From NCBI GenBank assembly GCA_022821545.1, contig JAJEDJ010000042.1, positions 1 to 64,000 on the forward strand: a stretch of 64,000 nucleotides of DNA. The letters are read 5' to 3'. This DNA is from Caldilineaceae bacterium. GTDB lineage: Bacteria; Chloroflexota; Anaerolineae; Caldilineales; Caldilineaceae. The notes beneath the pieces are model-generated. The model did not search any database. It had not been told where the DNA came from and worked only from the letters and a program-made list of their open reading frames with translations. Numbering within the stretch: position 1 is the stretch's first letter; the number at the start of each line of letters is the position of its first letter. Below, piece by piece: positions 16,670 through 26,300 of this stretch. The translations under genes and the position numbers were made by a program.

Positions 16670-17821
16670 TCAGACGGAGGAGTGATGCGCAGGTGCGGCT
16701 GCAACCGTTGCCCTTTCGCAAACCATCCTGTAGACGTCAAGGGTCTCGGAGGCGGCCCGGCTCCAGCTGAATACGGAAGCTCGCTGCAATCCCTTTTGGC
16801 TCAGCTCCTGGTGCAGTTCATCCTCTGTCAGGAGCCGGTGCATTGCGACTGCAATCTCTTCCCAGTCGGACGGGTCAATGATCAGCCCGGCATCGCCGAC
16901 AACCTCCGGCATGCTGCTGGTGTTGCTCACGATGGTCGGTGTGCCGCAGGCCATAGCCTCCAGCGGAGACAGCCCGAACCCTTCGTAGTATGCCGGATGA
17001 GCATGGCAACGTGCGCCGACGTACAGCTTATGAAGATCCTCGTCTGGGACACGGCCCAAAAAGAAGGTGCTCCGTCCAAGATCCAGCTGTTCGACTTTCC
17101 GATAGACCTCCTCGTATAACCAGCCGGGCTTCCCGGCCAGTACAAGGCCCGTGTCCTCGATGCCATAGTGTTTTCGGAGGCCGTGAAAGGCTTCCAGCAG
17201 GCCTCCTATATTCTTGCGCGGCTCGATCGTGCTGACAAAAAATATGTATTTCTCCGGGATCCCATACTTTCTCTGCATGGCCTCAAGGCATTTCTCTCGC
17301 GACAACGGGGCGTATTGGGGGGCAGCGGCCTCGTAAATGACGCTGATCTTTTTGGGTGAAGCGCCGAGTTGCCCGACCACGTCACTCTTTGTACTCTCGC
17401 TGGGCACAATTATGTGCCGGGCATGCCTTACCGCCCTGTCAATCTGACTGTAATAGGCTGCGTGGGACTCAGTCAGAAAATGGGGCCAGCGCAGGAAGGC
17501 GAGATCGTGGACGGTGATGACCGAAGGAACGCTGCTGTGAAGAGGAGGAATAAAATCGGTGCTGTGGAGCAGGTCCAGAGAATGGAAAGACAGTTCTGCC
17601 GCCAACATTGGCTGTTCTACGCGTGTATGCACAGGCGTAAACAAAGTGCGCCTGTGAAAATTCGGCGCCTTTGTCAGCGGTTCCCGTTGTTTGCGGTGTT
17701 GGAAAACCGTGTACGAAGTTTCCCGATCCAGCTGTGCAAGCTCTTCTATGAGATGCTTTGTATAGCGGCTGATTCCTGCCGGCTGGTGATAACTCAGCCT
17801 GGCGTCAATGCCAACTCGCAT
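16670..17821 (-). CDS. Glycosyltransferase family 4/1
   Basis: This 383-residue GT-B enzyme begins with VGIDARLSYHQPAGISRYTK, the usual acceptor-domain opening of mannosyl/glucosyl-transferases. The donor domain has FVSTIEPRKNIGGLLEAF and the EX7E motif in YYEGFGLSPLEAMACGTPTI. It would transfer a sugar from a nucleotide donor to a surface or storage glycan. It is the first gene of a two-gene transcript with the next glycosyltransferase. The donor and acceptor cannot be predicted. Confidence 0.87.
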   Translation of the reverse strand: MRVGIDARLSYHQPAGISRYTKHLIEELAQLDRETSYTVFQHRKQREPLTKAPNFHRRTLFTPVHTRVEQPMLAAELSFHSLDLLHSTDFIPPLHSSVPSVITVHDLAFLRWPHFLTESHAAYYSQIDRAVRHARHIIVPSESTKSDVVGQLGASPKKISVIYEAAAPQYAPLSREKCLEAMQRKYGIPEKYIFFVSTIEPRKNIGGLLEAFHGLRKHYGIEDTGLVLAGKPGWLYEEVYRKVEQLDLGRSTFFLGRVPDEDLHKLYVGARCHAHPAYYEGFGLSPLEAMACGTPTIVSNTSSMPEVVGDAGLIIDPSDWEEIAVAMHRLLTEDELHQELSQKGLQRASVFSWSRAASETLDVYRMVCERATVAAAPAHHSSV

Positions 17822-17999
17822 GGTCAGGACGATTCTTCATGTGGAGAAATCTGCGCGCCCCCTGGTTCCAGGAACGACAGTAAACTGTATTCAGCGACTG
17901 TATGCCGTGTGGGGCCGGCAACTCAAAGCGCGATCAGACAAACGCATAGCATTCTATCAGTATCCGAAAAGTCGGTCAAGTGGCCTCGAAATTCCACCC

Positions 18000-18455
18000 T
18001 CACTGGCTGGTTTTCAGTTCGATGATCGTGCCCAGGAGCTCCTCCGTATCCAGATAGGCCCACACAGCCCCGGGATCCAATGTTGAACCGCCGCTCTGGA
18101 GGATATCCACTCTCAGTTCCTGCGCAACACCCTCCGGATCGGGAACGCGAAAGAGCAAGTGGTGCAGTCCCTCGCCCCTTTCTTCCAGAAACTCCGAGTA
18201 GATGTTGTCGCCTTCAAGAGGTTCGATAAACTCGATCTGCACGGCGCCTGTCTCGATGAAGGCCAACCGCATGCGAAAGTTTCCTGGCCCTCCTCGAAAT
18301 GTCGATTGGGCCTCCAGAGCGCTTCCCTCGGGGGGCCAATCCACGACCTGCGCCGGCTCCATCGCAAAGCGCTCTGTCCACGCATCGGCGGCGGCGCGTG
18401 CATCGCGCACAACGATTCCCACTTGTACAATTGATCCCAATTCAATTTTTTTCAT
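18000..18455 (-). CDS. VOC family protein (glyoxalase/epimerase-like)
   Basis: This 151-residue protein has two beta-alpha-beta-beta-beta units of the vicinal-oxygen-chelate fold. The first opens VQVGIVVRDARAAADAWTER. The second includes EGLHHLLFRVPDPEGVAQEL, with His residues that could bind metal. It resembles methylmalonyl-CoA epimerase-like members, but this fold serves many reactions and I do not assign one. It lies between a glycosyltransferase pair and a divergent enolase-superfamily gene. Confidence 0.75.
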   Translation of the reverse strand: MKKIELGSIVQVGIVVRDARAAADAWTERFAMEPAQVVDWPPEGSALEAQSTFRGGPGNFRMRLAFIETGAVQIEFIEPLEGDNIYSEFLEERGEGLHHLLFRVPDPEGVAQELRVDILQSGGSTLDPGAVWAYLDTEELLGTIIELKTSQ

Positions 18456-18659
18456 GAGCGGGTCCGGCTGCCGGGTCCTGTCCCCAAATGAGCATTTGTC
18501 CGCCTATCTGCGGTCCGGATCGCGGCAGCCTTTGCATTCCCTTGTCCCCTTCCGAGATGAAGTTCTGGAGCAGGATACCGGCGCAGCCAATTCTGATGAA
18601 TCTGTGGGATAATACCAATGGCCAACCTGAATGCCAAACACTTCCGTAGGAGAGAGCTG

Positions 18660-19760
18660 ATGATAATTCAAGATATCGAAACAACCGTATTGTCCCTGCC
18701 CCATCTGCCGGGATTTCAGGATGCGACAATCCGCCACATTTCTAAAGGGCGCAGCCAGTGTTTCGTCCATGTGTACTCCGATCAGGGGCTGGTGGGACTG
18801 GGACTGGGCGGAGGCGTCACCGCAGCGCGCGAGGTGATCGAACGCACACTCAAGCCCATCCTCATCGGTCAGAATGCCCTGCACATAGAAAAGCTGTGGG
18901 ACGACATGTTCTGGGCGATCCGGGGCGTCGGTCGCAAGGGCCTTGCCTTCAGCGCACTGTCGGCCGTGGATATCGCACTCTGGGATCTGAAGGCGAAGTT
19001 CTACGAGACGCCTCTTTATCAGCTGCTGGGGCCATTCACCGAATCAGTACCTGTCTACGGAAGCGGCGGCTGGACCCACTTCAGTCAGGATGAGCTGGTG
19101 GCGGAGCAGTGCGGTTACGTGGAGCGCGGTATGAAGGCCGTGAAAATGAAGGTCGGCAAGGATTTTGGCCAGAGCGAGCAGGAGGATGTGGTTCGCCTCG
19201 CCGCGGTGCGAGATGCCGTTGGCCCCGATGTGCAAATATATATCGACGCCAATAACGGCTATTACGCCAAACAGGCCATCCGCATGGCGCGTACCTTCGA
19301 GCAGTACAACGTAGGCTGGTTTGAAGAGCCGGTCTTGGCCGACGATATCCAAGGACTGGCTGCAGTAGCCAGAGCCATCGACATTCCCGTGGCAACCGGA
19401 GAGCACGAATACACCAAGTATGGTTTCAAGGACCTCATTGCCCGCGGCGGCGCCGACATCGTACAGCCCGACGTGGGCCGGGTCGGCGGTATCACCGAGT
19501 GGATGAAGGTCGCCCACCTTGCCCACGCCTTCAACCTGCCTGTGGCCCCCCACGCCTACCAGCTCATACACCTGCATATGGCCTGTGCCACGCCGAATCT
19601 GAAAGTCGTCGAATATCTGGGTACCGTGGAAGCGGCCGATCGCATCTTCTACACCTCCTATGAAGAGCCGCAGAACGGCGTCTGGGCGCCGGATCCGCAG
19701 AAGCACGGTCTCGGTCTGGAACTGGACCCGGTCGCCGTCAAAAACTACGCTGTGGACTGA
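18660..19760 (+). CDS. Mandelate racemase/muconate lactonizing enzyme family protein (sugar acid dehydratase-like)
   Basis: This 366-residue enolase-superfamily enzyme would remove an alpha-proton from a carboxylate, most often a sugar acid. The catalytic KMK motif is in MKAVKMKVGKDF. Metal ligands are Asp in YIDANNGY, Glu in WFEEPV and Glu in ATGEHEYTKYG. The Asp/His pair appears in QPDVGRVGG and PVAPHAYQ. The start at 18660 has AGGAG 7 nt upstream; the longer frame from 18618 lacks one. The general acid/base His fits the mandelate racemase or galactonate/tartrate dehydratase subgroups. Substrate unknown. Confidence 0.9.
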   Translation: MIIQDIETTVLSLPHLPGFQDATIRHISKGRSQCFVHVYSDQGLVGLGLGGGVTAAREVIERTLKPILIGQNALHIEKLWDDMFWAIRGVGRKGLAFSALSAVDIALWDLKAKFYETPLYQLLGPFTESVPVYGSGGWTHFSQDELVAEQCGYVERGMKAVKMKVGKDFGQSEQEDVVRLAAVRDAVGPDVQIYIDANNGYYAKQAIRMARTFEQYNVGWFEEPVLADDIQGLAAVARAIDIPVATGEHEYTKYGFKDLIARGGADIVQPDVGRVGGITEWMKVAHLAHAFNLPVAPHAYQLIHLHMACATPNLKVVEYLGTVEAADRIFYTSYEEPQNGVWAPDPQKHGLGLELDPVAVKNYAVD

Positions 19761-19803
19761 GGGCCTTGCATTCGACCGAGGCTGGCCGCGGACAGCCTAC
19801 TCC

Positions 19804-19825
19804 ATACCAGAAAAAGATCTGGTAT
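19804..19825 (+). repeat. Short hairpin after the dehydratase gene
   Basis: An 8-bp perfect inverted repeat (ATACCAGA with TCTGGTAT) around a 6-nt loop lies 44 bases after the preceding stop. No T-run follows. It may help end or process the upstream message. Confidence 0.4.
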
Positions 19826-19846
19826 GCGCCTTCATCGCCGGACTGT

Positions 19847-19876
19847 TTGTCGTCTCTGTCCGCCAGGTGATACAAT
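19847..19876 (+). promoter_or_regulatory. Probable promoter of the coiled-coil / selB operon
   Basis: TTGTCG (19847-19852) is followed after 18 bases by TACAAT (19871-19876), with an extended -10 TG at 19868-19869. It lies about 160 bases before the coiled-coil gene. Confidence 0.4.
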
Positions 19877-20036
19877 TCAGTTCCCAATTCGCGCTTCCTG
19901 ACCGGTAGGTCTTGGTATCCTCTCCCCACCCCGTGTGAGAGTTGGAGGGGCAACAGACCAGGAAAGTTCGGTTCGCCAGTCAGATAAGCCCAATCGAGCG
20001 TGCCCTTCCCAATCAAATGCACTGAAAGAAAGAAAA

Positions 20037-21344
20037 ATGGACAATGCCCAACTAGCCCAAATGGTGACCTGGCTCGACGAAGAGCATCGGCGCGACCGCG
20101 CTGAGATCTCCCGATTGCAACAGCAGCTGGAAAGTCAGAGCGGAGACATCGTCGAACAAGCGCGTCGTATCCAGGAACTTGAAGGACGACTGGCATCTAC
20201 GATCGCGCAACTGGGCCGATTCACCCAACTTGAACAGCAGATTGAGAACTTCAAGCAGGAACTTGGCCTGATGATCGACCGCAGCGATGAGGGGCAGGCC
20301 CAGGCGACACGCGAATACGAGCGCGCCAGGCTGGCAGACAGGGAGGCGCTGACGAGAGAGATAAGTGAGGTGCGCCGTGAACTGCCTCGCATCGGCCGCA
20401 TCGAAGAGGCGGTCGAGTTGCGCAAGGGCGAGGAAGAGCGCATGGTCGATATGATCATGGAGAGTCGAAATCAGGTGAATCTTCTTGTCAAGGACCTTGA
20501 AGAACGTACGCGCCAGATCCCATTTCTCGCCGACCAGCGCACTGGTGACGCAAAGCGTATCGCCCAACTGCAGCAGGAGACTGTCGAGCTTTTCAAGCGA
20601 ACCGAGGCTTTCACGGGACGCTTTTCAATTCTTGACGACGCCGACCGCCGGATGAGCGCCGAAATAGAGCGCTGGCGGCCGGTCTTCGGCGAAATCCGGG
20701 AAGAGCAGCAGCAGTTCATGGAGCGGCTGCGCGTCGAAGTCGTCGAGCGCTTGCAGGTTCTCACTCGCTGGCAGGAAATCATTGATGACCAGCAGTCGGT
20801 CGTTAACAAGAATGAGGAACGATTACAGTCCTTCGCCCAGACCGTCGAAACTGCCCGTCGAGCCGCCAATACCATCCCGGAGTTTCAGGAAAACATCCGT
20901 CGCGATCAGACCCAAGTGCAGGAGCTCCAACGGCTTGGCGAGGAACGCGCGCGGCGGGAGATGGATGAATTTCAGGAGGAGTACGAAAAGAGAAGCCGCC
21001 GCGATGGTCTTCGACAAGAGCATCTGTGGAGGGAGCAAGAGAAGAACAACAAGGAGCTACTCGATCATCTCCCGCCTATTCTGCACGACCTGCGCGTGCA
21101 TGAAGAGATGCTGCGCCTCCTCTGGAAACTGCAGGAGCAATACGGCGGCCGCTACATCAGTGCGGCCCAGCTCTGGCTCGACGGTCTGCAGACCGCCCTT
21201 GAAGAAAGGGACGAGACGATGAGAGACCTGGAAGAGGAGTGGCAGAAGCAGCGCCGTACCGCCGAACTGTATGCCCGCCAGAACAACAACTCGACCCGTA
21301 CGGCCGGAGCGATCTCCGGTGAGCAGTCGCAAAACCGCACCTGA
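20037..21344 (+). CDS. Long coiled-coil protein of unknown function
   Basis: This 435-residue protein is almost entirely charged and helical, rich in Glu, Arg and Gln. Long coiled coils cover roughly residues 8-125, 130-190 and 225-350. No signal peptide, membrane segment or catalytic motif is visible. The ATG at 20037 follows a run of A/G with only a weak ribosome binding site. An upstream in-frame GTG would add 34 unrelated residues. Its stop TGA shares its last base with the selB start (21344), so the two are translationally coupled. Whether it works with SelB is unknown. Confidence 0.75.
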   Translation: MDNAQLAQMVTWLDEEHRRDRAEISRLQQQLESQSGDIVEQARRIQELEGRLASTIAQLGRFTQLEQQIENFKQELGLMIDRSDEGQAQATREYERARLADREALTREISEVRRELPRIGRIEEAVELRKGEEERMVDMIMESRNQVNLLVKDLEERTRQIPFLADQRTGDAKRIAQLQQETVELFKRTEAFTGRFSILDDADRRMSAEIERWRPVFGEIREEQQQFMERLRVEVVERLQVLTRWQEIIDDQQSVVNKNEERLQSFAQTVETARRAANTIPEFQENIRRDQTQVQELQRLGEERARREMDEFQEEYEKRSRRDGLRQEHLWREQEKNNKELLDHLPPILHDLRVHEEMLRLLWKLQEQYGGRYISAAQLWLDGLQTALEERDETMRDLEEEWQKQRRTAELYARQNNNSTRTAGAISGEQSQNRT

Positions 21345-23272
21345 TGCGGGTCGTCGCCACTGCAGGACATGTGGACCACGGCAAGTCGACACTGGTCCAG
21401 GCGCTAACGGGAAGTAACCCCGACCGACTTGAAGAAGAAAAACGTCGAGGGCTCACCATCGTGCTCGGCTTTGCCTGGTTGGACCTGGCAATGCCGGACG
21501 GTTCCGTAGAGCCCGTCAGCATTGTAGATGTACCGGGGCATATCGACTTCATAAAAAATATGCTTGCCGGCGTCGGAAGCGTCGACGCCGCAGTCCTCGT
21601 CATCGCTGCAGACGAGGGGGTCATGCCCCAGACCCGTGAACACCTCGCCATTCTGGACCTGCTCGCCCTCCCCGATGGCCTGGTTGCCCTCACAAAGACA
21701 GATCTGATCGACGACCCCGAGTGGCTGGAACTGATCGAGCTTGACATTCGGGAGATTCTTGCCGGTACTCGATTGGAGGCCGCGCCAATCGTCCGCGTGA
21801 GCGCACAGACCGGTGAAGGCCTGGATCACCTGCGGTCGTCACTGGCAACTGCTCTGACGGCGCTACCCCCCCGCCGCGATCGAGGCCGACCGCGTCTGCC
21901 CATCGATCGGATTTTCAGCCTGCCCGGATTTGGCACAATCGTCACCGGCACGCTGAGCGACGGACATCTTGCTGTGGGGGAACCGGTAGACATTCTTCCC
22001 GACGGGCCTTCGGGCCGCGTGCGGGCACTGCAGACGCACAATCAGGAAATCGAACGCGCCCTGCCCGGCAGCCGCGTCGCCGTAAACCTCAGCGGCATCG
22101 CTACCGACGAAATCCGCCGCGGACAGGTCGCCGTCGCCCCGGGAACTCTGAGGGCGACGCGACTATTGGATGTCTCCTTCCGTCTTCTGCCCGACGCGCC
22201 CAAACCGCTGCGTCACAACATGGCCGTAGACCTCTTTAGCGGTGCGTCTGAGACGCCCGCACACTTACGTCTCCTTGCCGCAGAGGAGATGCCTCCTGGC
22301 GGCGAAGGATGGCTGCAGCTGCGGCTCGACCGCCCCATTCTTGTCGCCGCCGGAGACCGGTTCATTCTGCGCCAGCCATCTCCCAGCCTCACCCTGGGGG
22401 GCGGCGAAGTGCTCGACCCACACCCGCGCCGGCGCTATCGACGTAATGACGCGACAGTGATCACAAGGCTGGAAACGCTGGCGCAAGGGAGCCCCAATGA
22501 AATCGTGCTGCAGAGCCTTGAACGGGAACCGTTGCTTGCTGAGCGGGAACTGATCGCCGCTTCCGGACTCGATAGAGAGATCGCAGCCACGGCAGTTCGA
22601 CAGCTTCTCGAAGACGGGCTGATGCGTGGATTGGACGAACAGCGGCTTCTGATCAGCGAATCGGCCTACCAGCAGGTCGTCGCCGACATGCAATTTCTCC
22701 TTGCCGAGTACCACCACAGCAATTCTCTGCGACTGGGCATGCCCCGCAGTGAAATTCGCAGCCGTCTGCGGGTGGTCGGTGCTGGCGGCGTGCGCAAAGA
22801 GTTGCCCCAACGAGCTTTCAATGACCTGGCCTCGCAGGCGAATGAGGAAGGGCTGGTTGCAAGCGAAGAAAACACAGTCCGCCTTTTTGCCCACAGCGTC
22901 CGCTATTCGGACGACCAGCAGCGGGCCGTTGACCGGGCGCTAAAGTCCTATGCCGACGCCCCATTCAGTCCGCCCAACGCAATCGAAACCCGCAATCTGT
23001 TGAACGGCGATGAAGATCTTTTGGAGTCGCTGGTTGAACGGGAGATTATCATCCGGCTTCCCGGCTCCGTCTACTTTCGCCAGGAGGATTTCGACGCCGC
23101 TACACGGGAAATCGTGGGACTGGCCCAAACCAAAGGGGCGATTACGCTGGCTGACGTGCGCGATCTGCTCGACACGAGTCGCAAATACGCCCAGGCGCTC
23201 CTGGAAGAATTGGACGCCCGCCGCGTCACGCGCCGCGTGGGGGACGAGAGATTGTTAAGAGGAGTTGAATGA
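21344..23272 (+). CDS. selB: Selenocysteine-specific translation elongation factor SelB
   Basis: SelB delivers selenocysteyl-tRNA to the ribosome at UGA codons marked by a SECIS hairpin. This 642-residue protein has the GTPase P-loop AGHVDHGKS (residues 7-15), the switch and G3 motif VDVPGHIDF, and TKTD (G4). The EF-Tu-like domains then follow (about 175-370), with RIFSLPGFGTIVTGTL. The C-terminal third contains winged-helix repeats (about 380-640) that bind the SECIS RNA. The length fits bacterial SelB. No selA, selD, tRNA-Sec or selenoprotein gene was recognised in the window, so the rest of the system must lie elsewhere. Confidence 0.92.
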   Translation: MRVVATAGHVDHGKSTLVQALTGSNPDRLEEEKRRGLTIVLGFAWLDLAMPDGSVEPVSIVDVPGHIDFIKNMLAGVGSVDAAVLVIAADEGVMPQTREHLAILDLLALPDGLVALTKTDLIDDPEWLELIELDIREILAGTRLEAAPIVRVSAQTGEGLDHLRSSLATALTALPPRRDRGRPRLPIDRIFSLPGFGTIVTGTLSDGHLAVGEPVDILPDGPSGRVRALQTHNQEIERALPGSRVAVNLSGIATDEIRRGQVAVAPGTLRATRLLDVSFRLLPDAPKPLRHNMAVDLFSGASETPAHLRLLAAEEMPPGGEGWLQLRLDRPILVAAGDRFILRQPSPSLTLGGGEVLDPHPRRRYRRNDATVITRLETLAQGSPNEIVLQSLEREPLLAERELIAASGLDREIAATAVRQLLEDGLMRGLDEQRLLISESAYQQVVADMQFLLAEYHHSNSLRLGMPRSEIRSRLRVVGAGGVRKELPQRAFNDLASQANEEGLVASEENTVRLFAHSVRYSDDQQRAVDRALKSYADAPFSPPNAIETRNLLNGDEDLLESLVEREIIIRLPGSVYFRQEDFDAATREIVGLAQTKGAITLADVRDLLDTSRKYAQALLEELDARRVTRRVGDERLLRGVE

Positions 23273-23394
23273 TGAGCGGAATCGAATACCGCCGCCGGTA
23301 ATGGCGTGTAGATGCAGGGCAGCCAGAATGCGCTGGAAGTTGAACCTACGGCGGATTAGTTGGAGGCTTTGGAAAGCGCGTCAGTCTGGTGATA

Positions 23395-26300
23395 TCACTG
23401 GAACAGTCGCATCTGCTGGTCTTCGGCTCTTCTGCGGGACCGACGCGGCTCGGCCCGCCTCACCTCCTGTAAGGCCGTCTCAATGTCGGAGACAAAGCCT
23501 GAAAGCCGGTTTTCCATGGATTGCCCGAACAGAAAGCGCCGGCCGGCATGTGTCAGGATCAACCGTCGTTGCGCACGTGTCATGCCCACATAGAAAAGCC
23601 GTCGCTCCTCATCCAGGTCAACGTCCCGGTTGGCTGGCGTGTAGGGTAGAAGCCCCTCCTCACAGCCTGCAATGAAGACGACAGGGAACTCCAATCCCTT
23701 CGCAGCGTGGAGGCTCATCAGCGTCACCCGGTCGGCCCGACTGTCGTACTGGTCCGCTTCACTCTGCAGTGACATCGTCGTCAGAAATTCCTGCAGCCGG
23801 TTCCGAAACGGCGCTGCGCGTCGTTGCAAGCGATCGATTCGCTCTACTTCGGCGTCGCTGAAGTCGGTACCGCGTAACTCAGCCCATCCCGCGGCCGCGA
23901 ATTGAAGCTGCGTAGACAGCGGCGCGGAGGCGTCGCTGGCCAACTTCTCCACGAGTTCTACCGTCTGTACCAGTCGGTCTTGCTTAGATTGCCGCAAGGC
24001 GCCCGTTCTCGCCGCCGCTGCGATTGCCTTGGGCCAGGCCCCCGGCGTGCTGCGCCCCTCAGACTCTTTGATCTGCTTCTCCGCCAGATCTGCCGCTTCG
24101 TCATCCGTTAGCGCCCCCTTTCCTTCCGTAAGGATGCGCTGCCAGTGGAGTGAACTGCCTGGAGCCACTGTAAGCCACAAGAGCGCCACAATCTCCTGCA
24201 CCGGCCTCTGTTCTGCCAGGGCCGCCCCCCCAACTATCGAATAGGGGATACCCGAGCGGTCGAAGGCCTCCTCCATCAGCCTGGCCTGGGCATTGAGACG
24301 GTAGACGACGGCGAAATCGCCGAATGTAAAGTCTTCAGGCAGACCGTTGTCGTCAACTCTTCCTGAATCCAATGAGAAGTAGCTGACCCCACCCACCATC
24401 TGTTCCACCTGGTGGACGACATACTCTGCTTCGGCCTTATCGGTGGGAGCGCGGTAGACGTCCAATTTTACCTGCTCGGCAAAGTCGGCGATCAGCGCAG
24501 TCGCCTGATGATCGGGATTGCGGGAGATGACCTGCATTGCGGCGTCCAGAATCGTCTGGGCCGATCGATAATTTCTCTCCAAGTGGAGGCGCTTGCCACC
24601 GGGAAAGTCATCCTCAAAGGAGAGAAAGTAACCGCGATCGGCCCCCCGGAAACCATATATTGCCTGGTCGGGATCTCCGATCACGCAGAGATTGGCGCCC
24701 CCCTTCACCAGTAATGTCAAGAGCCTGTGCTGCGACGCGTTCACATCCTGGTATTCATCCACGGAGATCCAGTGAAATCGCGCCTGAACCGCCTTTAAGA
24801 CCGCCGCGTCCGTCTCCAATAGCTGGGCGGCCCGCAAAATCAGATCGTCAAAATCCAGTGCGTTGGCCTCTTCGAGGACGGCTTGATAGCGATTCCAGGT
24901 TTCACTGTCGCTTTCCTCAGTTTTTCCCTCTTTGGTCGCCGCCGTTAAGCCATTCTTGCGAGCCGAAATCTCTTCCAGCGCCGTCCGCAGTTCCCTTACC
25001 CCCATTTCCGGGCAGGCCCGCCTCAGTAATTTCTGCCGATCCGGTTCTGCGAGAATGGTGAAATCCTGAGAAACTCCGATTGTAGTGCCGAACTCCCTGA
25101 GTAGGCTGGCGCCCAACTGATGAAACGTCCCGACAGTGATCAGCGAGGACCTTTCCGTGCCCAGCAGTTCGGTCAGCCGCTCTCGCATTTCTTCCGCCGC
25201 CCTGTTTGTGAAGGTGACCGCCAGGATCGAAGACGGCGCCGCCCCCTTCCCCTCGATCAGACGTGCAATCCGCACGGTCAGTGTGCGCGTCTTGCCTGTG
25301 CCCGGACCGGCAACGATTGCCAGGGGCGTACTGGTATGTGCGGCAGCGGCCTGCTGTGCCGAATTGAGCTGATTGAACCATTCGGACTCAGTTAGGCCGC
25401 CTGCTTCCTGGCGGCTCTGTGGATCGGAAGAGGCTTGCTCGTTGAACGCTGAATCGAAGGGCAAACTATACTGAATCTCCTCTTCAGCCAAGGCGGTCAC
25501 CTCAGGCGATACCGCCGCTTCTGACGGCGGACTCTCACCTTTTTCCCTGAGAGGCTCCCGCCCTGCCGGTGTGGCGCCACTTTTCTCTTTCGCCGCCCCA
25601 GGCTCGCCCGCGAACATCCCAAGCTGGAACGAAGAAAGCTTGTCTGCCTCCCCGTCAAACATGCGAATAACGCCGTATTCGCCGTCAAACCCACTCTTCG
25701 CAACCACCTCACCTTCCCGCATTCGCCGGATTCCCTCAGCCAGAACCGGGCCGCCTGCCGCAGAGATATCCTCAAGCGGAACCGCTTGCAGGATCGCCAG
25801 CTCCGGCCCCAACCGTCCCAACAGTCGCAGATACTCGGTCTGCACGCGTTTGGAGTTGGGGCCAACGTCCAGAACCTCGCCCAGCGCCTCGGGCAGAGGA
25901 ATGAGACTGGTGAAAGGCGCTGCCGAAGACGGATGTGTGCCGGGGACGCGGTCGGCCAGTTCCTCGACCCTGTGATACACACCGACAGTCACCGGCTTGC
26001 CGCACTGCGAACAAATCCCCCTGTTGGCAACCGTTGTAACCGGATCCCAGCACACCCCGCATTTTCGATGGCCGTCCAGATGATATTTGCCTTCCTCCGG
26101 GAAGAACTCAATAGTGCCCAGGAACTCCGCGGGATCACCGCTCTTCAGAGCGTTGAACAGCGCGTCATAGCTCAACTCGGTATCAAAGAGGGTTGCTTCT
26201 CGTGCCAGTTTTGGCGGTGAGTGGGCGTCGGAATTGGAGACGAGGGTGTAATCATCCAGCCACGAAACGCGCCAGTTCATCGGCGGATCAGATGAAAGAC

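Noticed and set aside
19761..20036. Search for tRNA-Sec next to selB
   Set aside because: No cloverleaf with a TCA anticodon or a long variable arm was found by eye. A covariance model search would be needed to be sure.
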